A stretch of DNA of 49,251 nt from Hyphomicrobiales bacterium. GTDB lineage: Bacteria > Pseudomonadota > Alphaproteobacteria > Rhizobiales > Beijerinckiaceae. Position 1 is the first letter of the stretch. Every line of letters begins with the position of its first letter. Where the stretch lies: NCBI GenBank assembly GCA_019247605.1, contig JAFBAS010000133.1, positions 1-49,251 on the forward strand, in the 5' to 3' direction. Below the pieces are notes generated by a model, which saw only the letters and a program-made list of their open reading frames with translations, ran no database searches and was not told where the DNA came from. The position numbers and the translations under genes are program-made. Positions 1 through 7,878 of the stretch are shown in pieces.

Positions 1-570
1 CATGAGCCCGAGCCCGCCGGCGCCGAAGATCAGGATCGGCTCGCCGAGCGCGAATTCGACCTTCTTCAGCGCGCCATAGGTGGTGACGCCCGAGCAGGCA
101 TAAGGCGCGGCCGTCACCGGATCGAGCCCGGCAAGGTCGAGAAGATAACGCGGATGGGGAACGAGGATGTGATCCGCATAGCCGCCGTCGCAATGGACGC
201 CGAGGCAGCGCGGCCTGAGGCAAAGGTTCTCGTCGCCGCCGCGGCACACCTCGCATTGACCGCAGCCGATCCAAGGATAGATGAGCCGCACCTCGCCGGG
301 CTTCACCCCTTGCGCCTGCGGCCCGAGCGCCAGCACCTCCCCGACGGTCTCGTGTCCCATCGCAAGGGGAAGCCCCACACCCCTGTCCTTCAGCGAAAGC
401 TGCCCGCGTCCATGGCCGAGCTGATAGCCGCCCTCCCAGATATGCAAATCGCTGTGGCAAACACCGGCCGCTTTCACCTTGAGAAGAACTTGCGTCCCCG
501 AAGGCTCGGGAGTCGGCGCCTCGATTGGCATGAGAGGCGCCGAAAATTCAGTGACCTTGAAGCTTTTCAT
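1..570 (-). CDS. Zinc-dependent alcohol dehydrogenase, N-terminal part (cut by window edge)
   Basis: This is a medium-chain zinc alcohol dehydrogenase, a family that oxidises alcohols with NAD(P). The first 190 codons are visible and the rest lies off the left edge. Seen: a catalytic-zinc motif GVCHSDLH near residue 40, GHET near residue 70, and a structural-zinc cluster GCGQCEVCRGGDENLC (four Cys, spaced 2-2-7) near residue 100. The nucleotide-binding GAGGLG motif begins at the cut. The ATG at 570 gives the normal family N-terminus. The substrate cannot be told from this part. The next gene, an FkbM methyltransferase on the same strand, ends 110 bases upstream, so co-transcription is possible but not shown. 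Confidence 0.9.
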   Translation of the reverse strand, partial: MKSFKVTEFSAPLMPIEAPTPEPSGTQVLLKVKAAGVCHSDLHIWEGGYQLGHGRGQLSLKDRGVGLPLAMGHETVGEVLALGPQAQGVKPGEVRLIYPWIGCGQCEVCRGGDENLCLRPRCLGVHCDGGYADHILVPHPRYLLDLAGLDPVTAAPYACSGVTTYGALKKVEFALGEPILIFGAGGLGLM

Positions 571-680
571 CCGTTCCTCCCGCAAGACGGCCTGCAAGAA
601 ACATCATGCCCGCCGGAAACCGCAAGCCGCACGCGCAGCGCCAAGGCGACGAGGCGGTCAGCGCAATGCGATGCCAGCCG

Positions 681-1505
681 TTACGTCGCAAGCGGCCAAT
701 CCTGCGGACCGGTAACGGCGCGGAAACCTGCGACGTCGCCCTTGCGTTCGCGCGACACGCCGAGGATGTTGATGGATGCGATCCCCTCGAACACATTCGC
801 CGGCTGGCGAAAGAAATTCTGCGCGTTGAAGAGAAGGGGAAGGTGCCAGAAAAGCTCATAATCCAGCGAGAGCAGCTGTTCGATGAGGGCCGCGGATTTC
901 TCGCGCCGATCGTTCTCGACATAAAGCACGGGGCGGAAGCGGCCGATTGTCGATGTAGCGCCGGCGAGCACCTCTCCTTCCATGCCTTCGACGTCGATCT
1001 TCATCAGATCGCATCGCTTCAGTCCCAGCGCGTCGACCGGAATGATGTCGACGGCCTCGGAGGGCCCGCCCATCCCGAGAGAAATGCCGCCGAAATTGTT
1101 GGCCGCCGTGTAGTCGAGGACCGGGACCTGCGCGATGCCTCGCTCGCGACCCGCGCCCGCCAAGAGTGCGCGCACATTGGTGATGCCGTTCAGCGCGAGG
1201 TTCGCACATAGCATCTGGTGAATGATGCGCTGCGGCTCAAAGGCGATCACGCTGCCGCCAGGAGCGGAGGCCGACGCGAAGAAAAGCGTGTGTGAGCCGA
1301 TATTGGCGCCGATATCGAGTACTACCGAGCCCGGCTGGACGAGTTGGCGGAAGAGAGCGACCTCGCCCTCGGAGAACTCGCCGTAGAGATCGAAGGAGCG
1401 GCCGACATAGGCATCCTTGGAATGATACAGCATGAGACCATAGCGTGTCGCCTTGAGCCTCACCTCGCGATTGTCGAGAATGGTCGCGCCCAGCCCCGGG
1501 TTCAT
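681..1505 (-). CDS. FkbM-family SAM-dependent methyltransferase
   Basis: FkbM-type methyltransferases put methyl groups on sugar or polyketide hydroxyls. Seen: the SAM-binding segment VVLDIGANIGSHT, an acidic second strand (VIAFEPQR), and the family's late motif (LMKIDVEGMEGEVLAG). The open frame extends upstream to 1607, but that extension runs into a dispersed palindromic repeat and does not look like protein. The ATG at 1505 (MNPGLGATI) is therefore preferred, giving 274 residues; its ribosome site is weak, so the start is uncertain. The acceptor is unknown. No glycosyltransferase cluster is adjacent that would suggest capsule or lipopolysaccharide. Confidence 0.85.
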   Translation of the reverse strand: MNPGLGATILDNREVRLKATRYGLMLYHSKDAYVGRSFDLYGEFSEGEVALFRQLVQPGSVVLDIGANIGSHTLFFASASAPGGSVIAFEPQRIIHQMLCANLALNGITNVRALLAGAGRERGIAQVPVLDYTAANNFGGISLGMGGPSEAVDIIPVDALGLKRCDLMKIDVEGMEGEVLAGATSTIGRFRPVLYVENDRREKSAALIEQLLSLDYELFWHLPLLFNAQNFFRQPANVFEGIASINILGVSRERKGDVAGFRAVTGPQDWPLAT

Positions 1506-1582
1506 GCTGTCCAAAGGAAACGCCCCCTCGCTCGGGATGAAGCCATGGCGCGTATAAAGCCAGCGTCGATTTTGGCAAAGTC

Positions 1583-1690
1583 CGTCATGCCCGCTCGGCG
1601 CGGGCATCCACGCCCTCCTTCACGCACGCATGGCCAGGAAGGCATGGATCGCCGGGCCGACGCCCGGCGATGACGATAAGGTCGATTTTG
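1583..1690. repeat. Dispersed double-palindrome repeat
   Basis: Two hairpins lie side by side. ATGCCCGC/GCGGGCAT has an 8-bp stem and 5-base loop at 1587-1607. ATCGCCGGGC/GCCCGGCGAT has a 10-bp stem and 4-base loop at 1648-1671. The second half, with the downstream bases, recurs in degraded form around 3650-3697. Its look (catgcccg...gggcatcca, ...cgccgggc...gcccggcgatgacg) matches intergenic repeats common in Rhizobiales genomes. It separates the FkbM gene from prfC and may also affect transcript ends. Confidence 0.6.
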
Positions 1691-1759
1691 CCCGCCCTTG
1701 ATGTTAAAGGGCGAAACTCCAATCTCTCATCGCCCATCGGCAGATTACGAGCTCTTTCA

Positions 1760-3334
1760 GTGACGGAAGACATCGCGGCCTCGGTGAGCCGCAGGCGCAC
1801 CTTTGCCATCATCTCGCACCCGGACGCGGGAAAGACCACCTTGACCGAGAAGCTTCTGCTCTTCGGGGGTGCGATCCAGCTCGCCGGCGAGGTGAAGGCA
1901 AAGCGCAACCGGGCGCAGACCCGCTCCGACTGGATGGGGATCGAGCGTGAGCGCGGCATCTCGGTCGTGACCTCGGTGATGACCTTCGAATATGGCGGCT
2001 GCGTCTTCAATCTTCTCGACACGCCCGGTCACGAGGATTTCTCCGAGGATACCTACCGCACGCTCACGGCAGTCGATTCGGCAGTCATGGTGATCGATGC
2101 GGCCCGCGGCATCGAGGCGCGCACGCGCAAGCTCTTCGAGGTTTGCCGATTGCGCGATATCCCGATCGTCACCTTCATCAACAAGATGGATCGGGAAAGC
2201 CGCGACCCTTTCGACCTTCTCGACGAGATCGAGAAGACGCTCGCGCTGGATGTGGCGCCGATCAATTGGCCGATCGGGCGCGGGAAGTCGTTCACCGGCA
2301 CCTATGATTTGCGCAAGAGCGCGGTGAGGCGGCTCGATGACGAAGGCGTTACGACCCCCGTCTCCGGGCCGGACGATCCGGCCATCGCGAGCCTTATGGC
2401 ATCCGACGAGATCGGCGCCTGGCGCGAAGAGCTCTCGCTCGCGAAAGAGGGACTGAAGCCCTTCGACATCAAGGCATTCCATGAGGGCCATTTGACGCCC
2501 GTGCTCTTCGGCAGCGCGCTTCGCAATTTCGGGGTTCGCGATCTCATCGACGCCTTGGTTGAATTCGCTCAGACGCCGCGCGGCCAAAGCGCGAACACGC
2601 GCGCCGTGGCGCCGGATGAGGCGAAGATGACGGGCTTCGTCTTCAAGATCCAGGCGAACATGGATCCGAACCATCGCGACCGCATCGCCTTCCTTCGCGT
2701 CTGCTCCGGGCGTCTCACGCGCGGCATGAAAGCCAAGCTCGTACGCACCGGGCGCCCGATCAGCCTCTCGACGCCGCAATTCTTCTTCGCGCAGGATCGC
2801 GCCATCGCGGATGAGGCCTTTGCCGGCGACATCGTCGGCATTCCCAATCACGGCACTTTACGCATCGGCGACACGCTCACGGAAGGCGAGGAGATCGCCT
2901 TCCAAGGCGTGCCGAGCTTCGCGCCCGAGATCTTGCGCCGCATCAAGCTCCAGGACGCGATGAAGGGAAAGAAACTGCGCGAGGCGCTCCGGCAAATGGG
3001 CGAGGAAGGCGTGGTGCAGCTCTTCCTGCCGTATGACGGCTCGCCCGCGATCGTCGGCGTCGTCGGCGCCTTGCAGCTCGACGTGCTCGTCGAGCGCATG
3101 CGCGGCGAATATGGCCTGCCCATTGCTTATGAGGAAACGCGCTTCTCGCTTTGCCGCTGGATCGACGAGGTTCCCGAGCTCGAGGGCTTTGCGCAGGCGC
3201 ATCTCTCGTCGATGGCGCGCGACCTCGACGGCGCGCCGGTGTTCATGGCCGCCTCGAGCTTCGACCTGACCTACCAGATGGACCGCTGGCCCACGATCCG
3301 CTTTCGCGAGATCAAGGATTATCAGGCCAGGTAA
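1760..3334 (+). CDS. prfC: Peptide chain release factor 3
   Basis: RF3 is a translational GTPase that recycles RF1/RF2 from the ribosome after termination. With the GTG at 1760 the protein has 524 residues, close to E. coli RF3 (529). Seen: G1 HPDAGKT (20-26), G3 DTPGHEDF (87-94) and G4 NKMD (141-144), followed by EF-Tu-like domain 2 and the RF3 C-terminal domain. The frame stays open to 1670, but the extra residues are encoded by a dispersed repeat and are not conserved RF3 sequence, so the later start was chosen. The TAA stop overlaps the left arm of an inverted-repeat element, which marks a recent rearrangement at the 3' end. Confidence 0.95.
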   Translation: MTEDIAASVSRRRTFAIISHPDAGKTTLTEKLLLFGGAIQLAGEVKAKRNRAQTRSDWMGIERERGISVVTSVMTFEYGGCVFNLLDTPGHEDFSEDTYRTLTAVDSAVMVIDAARGIEARTRKLFEVCRLRDIPIVTFINKMDRESRDPFDLLDEIEKTLALDVAPINWPIGRGKSFTGTYDLRKSAVRRLDDEGVTTPVSGPDDPAIASLMASDEIGAWREELSLAKEGLKPFDIKAFHEGHLTPVLFGSALRNFGVRDLIDALVEFAQTPRGQSANTRAVAPDEAKMTGFVFKIQANMDPNHRDRIAFLRVCSGRLTRGMKAKLVRTGRPISLSTPQFFFAQDRAIADEAFAGDIVGIPNHGTLRIGDTLTEGEEIAFQGVPSFAPEILRRIKLQDAMKGKKLREALRQMGEEGVVQLFLPYDGSPAIVGVVGALQLDVLVERMRGEYGLPIAYEETRFSLCRWIDEVPELEGFAQAHLSSMARDLDGAPVFMAASSFDLTYQMDRWPTIRFREIKDYQAR

Positions 3335-3426
3335 TTTCGGTCGCAGTGCACTTATTCAAGCAAGCACCTGAGAACGAACTAAATTCTTTGGAAATCCATG
3401 GGACTAAGTGCACCGTGACCGAAAAT
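3333..3426. mobile_element. 94-bp inverted-repeat element (MITE-like, no transposase)
   Basis: The arms at 3333-3354 and 3405-3426 are inverted repeats matching at 19 of 22 positions (core GTGCACTTA ... TAAGTGCAC), separated by 50 AT-richer bases. The left arm overlaps the prfC stop. The right arm abuts exactly where homology to the autotransporter C-terminus begins. No second copy was seen in this window. A terminator is less likely because the loop is too long and there is no T-run. MITE-like is an inference from the size, the terminal repeats and the position at a rearrangement junction. Confidence 0.5.
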
Positions 3427-3430
3427 TTGC

Positions 3431-3616
3431 TTCCAGGGCGGCGCGCAAGCCTTCAGCGCCTCGGGCGTGCCGACCGATCGCGATGCTTTCGTCGCCGAGG
3501 CCGGCGTGAATTACGCGGTGAGCGCGATGTTTTCCGTGGGCCTCACCTATTCGGGCCAGTTCGGCCAGCGCGCCACGGACAACGCCTTCAAGGGCCCTCT
3601 CGACTGGCAATTTTGA
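3431..3616 (+). pseudogene. Remnant of an autotransporter beta-barrel C-terminus
   Basis: This open stretch of 61 codons plus TGA has no start of its own. It reads FQGGAQAFSASGVPTDRDAF and so on, closely matching the last 61 residues of the full autotransporter that ends at 7799 (FQGGAQSFSASGVPIDRDAF...). The match continues at DNA level, and the frame ends in the C-terminal Phe typical of outer-membrane barrels. Upstream homology stops at the right arm of the inverted-repeat element. It is best read as the tail of a second, formerly tandem autotransporter gene whose body was deleted. It is unlikely to be expressed. Confidence 0.85.
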
Positions 3617-3644
3617 GCGAAAATTTTATTCTTTCCTGTGCAAG

Positions 3645-3697
3645 AGAGTAGGCGTGGATGACCGGGCCGACGCCCTGTCATGACGATAACGATTTCG
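3645..3697. repeat. Degraded second copy of the dispersed repeat
   Basis: The segment gcgtggatgaccgggccgac and what follows resembles 1643-1690 (ggatcgccgggccgacgcccggcgatgacgataa...). The palindrome is decayed here (ccgggccgacgccctgtcat). It lies between the autotransporter remnant and the start of the full autotransporter gene. Confidence 0.5.
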
Positions 3698-3798
3698 CCA
3701 AGGCGGGAACGGCAGCTTGACGGCGGCTTTAAAGGTCATTTAGGGGTCTAAGAGTAATTAGACTCAATTTCGATTTGCGAAGCTGGAGGGACACCGCC

Positions 3799-4251
3799 TT
3801 GCCGAACCGCTCATTGGCTTCGCGCACCCGCGCCTCGTCGCTCCTCGCGAGCACCTGTGTCGCAGCGCTCCTTCTCGGGGCGCCCCTGCCGGCTAGCGCA
3901 GGCGGGATATCGGTCACGAACAATCCCAACGGCACCACCGTCAGCAACGCCGCGAACACGACCGTGACCTCGATCGTGGTCGAGGCCTCGAGCCTTTCGG
4001 GCGCGATCAGCAATGCGGGGACGATCAAGCCGGGTGTGCAGTCCACCTTCGGCGGACGAAGCGAGACGGCCGCAATCAGCGTGACGAACAGCACGGTCGG
4101 CCAAGGCATCGTGAACAACGGGACCATCGCGACGAATGCCAATAGCGTCATCGGCAACAGCAACGGCGCCGGAATTTTCGTCGGCCTGAGCAATATCTCT
4201 TCGGGTGGAATCGCGAACAGGATGCGATCACCGTCACGTCCAACAAAGTGA
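3799..4251 (+). pseudogene. Autotransporter, N-terminal fragment before a frameshift
   Basis: This is the 5' part of a large autotransporter adhesin. A TTG start at 3799 follows a GGAGGG ribosome site by eight bases and opens a good Sec signal peptide (MPNRSLASRTRASSLL..., cleavage after PASA). Then come the first passenger repeats (ISNAGTI, IVNNGTI). Around 4212-4222 the reading frame is lost: this frame runs on as RMRSPSRPTK to TGA at 4249, while the -1 frame over the same bases reads DAITVTSNKVSTAATGI and joins the long downstream frame. A one- or two-base indel is therefore likely. Without repair the signal peptide is separated from the barrel. A TTG at 3775 is also possible. Confidence 0.75.
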
Positions 4252-7200
4252 GCACCGCCGCGACGGGGATATTCATAAGTCGATCGAACGTGGCTGGCGG
4301 GACGCAGGCGGCGATCACCAATTCCGGGACAATCACGGTGGCGGCAACTTTTGCGGCCGGGATTAATGTTGCAAGCTCCACGATCACCGGCGACATCGTC
4401 AATAACTCGGCAATATCCGCGACCGGGCTCGTCGTCGCCCAGGGTGTAGATGTTGGCAGCAGCACCGTCACCGGAAGCATCACGAATACCGGCTCGATCA
4501 GCGCGACGGCGAATTCGAACGTCGGCATTTTTATCACGGGAAGCACCGTCACGGGCAACGTCACGAATAGTGGCACGATCGCCATGACCGGCAGCAGCAA
4601 CTCGTTCCTGAACACAGGCATCATTGTCGCCGGTTCCTCGGTCACAGGCGGGGTCGTCAACCTCGGTACGATCAATTCACGAGGGGCAACGCGAGCCGCC
4701 GGCATTCACGTTTCCTCTGCTTTCGCCACGCCGAGCTCGGTCGGCGGCGGGATCGCGAATTCGGGGACGATCGCCGCGACGGCTCCCAACGGAAACGCGG
4801 CCGGCATCACGGTCGGCTTCACCCAGGGCGGCACCGCCGTCGCCGACCAGGTCGCCAACGGCATCACGAATTCGGGCACGATCCAGGTGAGCGGAAACGC
4901 CGCAATCGGCATCCAGAGCTCGACGGCCGCGATCATCACGGGAGGAATCACGAATTCCGGCACGATCATCGCGAACGGGGGAAACGGCATAGCCATAGGT
5001 ATCCTTGCTGGCGATAGCGCCAGCAATAGCGGCATCACGAACAGCGGCACGATCATCGCTTCCGGCGCTGCCGAAGGAACGGGCATTCTTGTTCAGGCGG
5101 CATTTTCGGGTGGGGCTAACATAACCAATACCGGCACGATCTTCGGATCAAGCAACGGGATCAGCGCTTCCAACCAGGTTAACGCGACGATAGACCAAGT
5201 TAGCGGCGCGCTTATTGGGGGCGTCACGTTTGCGCCTATTTTTGCTCTAGTCAGCAAGCGTAATGTCCACAGTGCAATTGTGGCCTTCCAACCCCAGAAT
5301 GTACTTAATGTGACCGGCGGTGCCCTATCGCTGCAGCCAACTAGCAAAGTGGCCGGAATCGGCATTGGAGGACTTTCGGTCAATCAGACCGGCGGCAATA
5401 TCGTTCTGCAAGTGACCCCGAGCACCACAGCAGGCCAATTCCCGACCGTGAATGTGAACAATCTCACCTTGAGCGGCGTGCTCGAGGTCGCGCCGCAATC
5501 GGGAACCTTTGCGTCGGGACAGACGATCACCTATCCGAATGTCTTCACCGCCGCCGGTACGCTTTCGAACAACATCACGAGCGTTCAGGTCTTCGATTTC
5601 TTCTCGACCGGCGTGACCGCGAGCGTGGTGCAGGGCACGAACGCGAACCAGCTCAGCGTCACGCTCACGAATAATAGCGGGATGACGCTCATGCCCGGCG
5701 TCGCTTCGGGCGCCGGCACCTTCACGACGCTCACCAACCCGCTCGGCGCGATCCTGCCCGCCGTGAGCGTCACGAACGGGGCGAGCGTGAACGGCGGCGT
5801 CATCAACGCGGGCTTCATCGGCGCGCCCGGCGCGCCCGGGCCGACGGGCATTCTCGTCTCGGGCGGCCAGCTCTCGCAGCCGATCGTGAACACCGGCACG
5901 ATCGGCGGCACGACGGCGGCGATCGATGTCTCGGGCGCCACGGCCGCGACGACGATCACGCAAAGCTCGGGCGTGATTCAAGGCGCGATCAAGCTTTCGG
6001 CGAATGCGGACGTGCTCAATATCAATGGCGGCACGATCACGGGCGACATCGTCGGCGGCGGCACGAGCAACACGGTGAACATCGCGCCGGCCAACAACGC
6101 GAACAACACCTTCACTTACGCCAACACGCTCTCCGGCGTCGGCACGATCAACCTGGCGACGGGCGCCAATTTCGCCCTCACCGGGACGGGCGTGCTCAAC
6201 AATGCGGGGCTTTTGACACTCACGCCGACGAGCCGGATCACGGGCACGGGCGCGATCACGCAAAGCGGCACGGTGGCGCTGCAATTTGCAAACAACACGG
6301 CGGCGGGGAATTTCCCGACGATCCACGCCACGACGATCAAGCTTTCCGGCAAGCTTCAGGTCGTGCTCACGGGCGCCTTCCCGGCAAGCGGCATGCAGGA
6401 CTTCATGAAGGTCTTCGCCGCGACCGGCACCTTCACGAACTCGATCACGCCCGGCAATGTGAGCGTGGTGACCTCGGGCGCGACGCTTCCTTCGGGCACA
6501 ACGGTGACGGCGCAGCTCGTCCAGAGCGGCAACAGCGCCGATGTCGTCCTGGTGGAGATGGCGGCGGCCAATAAGGGCGGCTTCGTCACGGCCGGGCTCA
6601 CGCCGAACGAGGCCTCGGTCGCCAATGCGCTCAATGGCGTGCTCGCGGCGAACACGCCGGGATCGCAACCGCTCCTGACGGCGCTCATCCATGCGAACCC
6701 GGCGACGCTTCCGCAAATCTTCGACCAGCTCTCGGGCGAGGTGCATGCCTCGACCCCGACGGCGGCCTTCGCGGACGCGCTATTGCCGGAAGGCGCGATC
6801 CTCGATCATTTGAACCAGCCGCTTTCGACGCCCTTCCTCGGCACGGCCTCGACGATGACGGGCGCTTACGCGGCCGATTTGCCGTCGCGCAGAGGGCCTG
6901 CCCTCGCGCCGGTGACGGCGAGCTTCTACCAGTCGCACATCTTCGATCTCTGGGGCCAGGGCTTCGGCGATTGGGGACGTGTCTCGAGCGACGGCAACGC
7001 GGCGGCGCTCTCGCGTTCCACGGGCGGCTTCGTCATCGGCGGCGATGTCTCGGCGCGCGGCTTCATGGGCGGGGATTGGCGCTTCGGCCTCGCGGGCGGC
7101 TACACGAATGACCGCATCACGGTGAGCCAGCGGCTCTCTTCCGCGACCTTCGAGAGCGTCTTCGGGGGCGCCTATGCGGGCGCGAGCTTCGGTTCGCTGC

Positions 7201-7799
7201 AATTACGCGCCGGCGCGCTTTACGGCACGAACTCGACCTCGACGAACCGCCAGGTGATCTTCCCCGGCTTCTCCGATGCCTTGTCATCGAGCAATGGCGG
7301 CTACACGGCGCAAGCTTTCGGCGAGGCGGGTTACCGGATCGCGCTTTCCGGCGCGAGCTTCGGGGGCATCGGCTTCACGCGCGCGAGCATCGAGCCCTTC
7401 GCGGGGGCGGCGGCCTTCCTCATTCATCAGAACGGCTTCACCGAGGGCGGCGGCGCGGCCGCACTCACGGGCTTCGGGCGCGACTTCGACATCCAGACGA
7501 CGACGCTCGGCGTGCGCGGCGAGCTCGCCTTCGCGTCGCTTCCGATGAGCGTCACCACGACGCTCGGCTGGCGCCATGCCTATGGCGACGTGGTGCCCTC
7601 GGTGCTTCTTGCCTTCCAGGGCGGGGCACAGAGCTTCAGCGCCTCGGGCGTGCCGATCGACCGCGACGCTTTCGTGGCCGAGGCCGGCGTCAATTACGCG
7701 CTGAGCTCGATGTTTTCCGTCGGCCTCTCCTATTCAGGCCAGTTCGGCCAGCGCGCCACCGACAATGCCTTCAAGGGCAATCTCAATCTGCGGTTCTGA
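4248..7799 (+). CDS. Autotransporter adhesin, passenger plus beta-barrel (lacks its signal peptide through a frameshift)
   Basis: This is the main body of a type V secreted autotransporter. The passenger, roughly the first 900 residues, is built from short repeats with the core ITNSGTI (INNSGTI, VTNSGTI, IANSGTI), typical of beta-helix stalks. From about residue 925 (SFYQSHIFDLWGQGFG) to the end lies an autotransporter barrel ending in NLNLRF with a terminal aromatic residue. The only in-frame start, GTG at 4248, overlaps the upstream TGA (GTGA) and has no signal peptide, so this frame alone cannot be exported. It is probably one gene with the fragment at 3799, about 1,330 residues, broken by a frameshift. 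The alternatives are a sequencing error or phase variation. Confidence 0.8.
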   Translation: MSTAATGIFISRSNVAGGTQAAITNSGTITVAATFAAGINVASSTITGDIVNNSAISATGLVVAQGVDVGSSTVTGSITNTGSISATANSNVGIFITGSTVTGNVTNSGTIAMTGSSNSFLNTGIIVAGSSVTGGVVNLGTINSRGATRAAGIHVSSAFATPSSVGGGIANSGTIAATAPNGNAAGITVGFTQGGTAVADQVANGITNSGTIQVSGNAAIGIQSSTAAIITGGITNSGTIIANGGNGIAIGILAGDSASNSGITNSGTIIASGAAEGTGILVQAAFSGGANITNTGTIFGSSNGISASNQVNATIDQVSGALIGGVTFAPIFALVSKRNVHSAIVAFQPQNVLNVTGGALSLQPTSKVAGIGIGGLSVNQTGGNIVLQVTPSTTAGQFPTVNVNNLTLSGVLEVAPQSGTFASGQTITYPNVFTAAGTLSNNITSVQVFDFFSTGVTASVVQGTNANQLSVTLTNNSGMTLMPGVASGAGTFTTLTNPLGAILPAVSVTNGASVNGGVINAGFIGAPGAPGPTGILVSGGQLSQPIVNTGTIGGTTAAIDVSGATAATTITQSSGVIQGAIKLSANADVLNINGGTITGDIVGGGTSNTVNIAPANNANNTFTYANTLSGVGTINLATGANFALTGTGVLNNAGLLTLTPTSRITGTGAITQSGTVALQFANNTAAGNFPTIHATTIKLSGKLQVVLTGAFPASGMQDFMKVFAATGTFTNSITPGNVSVVTSGATLPSGTTVTAQLVQSGNSADVVLVEMAAANKGGFVTAGLTPNEASVANALNGVLAANTPGSQPLLTALIHANPATLPQIFDQLSGEVHASTPTAAFADALLPEGAILDHLNQPLSTPFLGTASTMTGAYAADLPSRRGPALAPVTASFYQSHIFDLWGQGFGDWGRVSSDGNAAALSRSTGGFVIGGDVSARGFMGGDWRFGLAGGYTNDRITVSQRLSSATFESVFGGAYAGASFGSLQLRAGALYGTNSTSTNRQVIFPGFSDALSSSNGGYTAQAFGEAGYRIALSGASFGGIGFTRASIEPFAGAAAFLIHQNGFTEGGGAAALTGFGRDFDIQTTTLGVRGELAFASLPMSVTTTLGWRHAYGDVVPSVLLAFQGGAQSFSASGVPIDRDAFVAEAGVNYALSSMFSVGLSYSGQFGQRATDNAFKGNLNLRF

Positions 7800-7816
7800 T
7801 TAAGGACCCTCATCCG

Positions 7817-7868
7817 TCGATCGCTCACGCGATCGACACCTTCTCCCGCGCGAAGAGCGCGGGAGAAG
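7817..7868. terminator. Double hairpin between convergent genes
   Basis: A perfect 12-bp stem, CTTCTCCCGCGC/GCGCGGGAGAAG with a 5-base loop, lies at 7840-7868. It is preceded by CGATCGC-tcac-GCGATCG. The pair sits between the converging autotransporter and amidohydrolase genes, where a bidirectional transcription end is expected. There is no T-run. The bases also resemble a Rhizobiales dispersed repeat (ccctcatccg...ccttctcccg), so it may be a repeat recruited as a terminator. Confidence 0.5.
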
Positions 7869-7878
7869 GGGCACCCCC

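Noticed and set aside
4236-4251. Programmed -1 frameshift at the end of the autotransporter N-terminal frame
   Set aside because: No slippery heptamer is present, and the passenger-like sequence in the -1 frame begins about 30 bases earlier, so an indel explains it better.
5325-6746. A 473-residue open frame on the minus strand inside the autotransporter
   Set aside because: It is the Arg/Asp/His-rich antisense shadow of a GC-rich repeat gene, with no ribosome site or recognisable domain.
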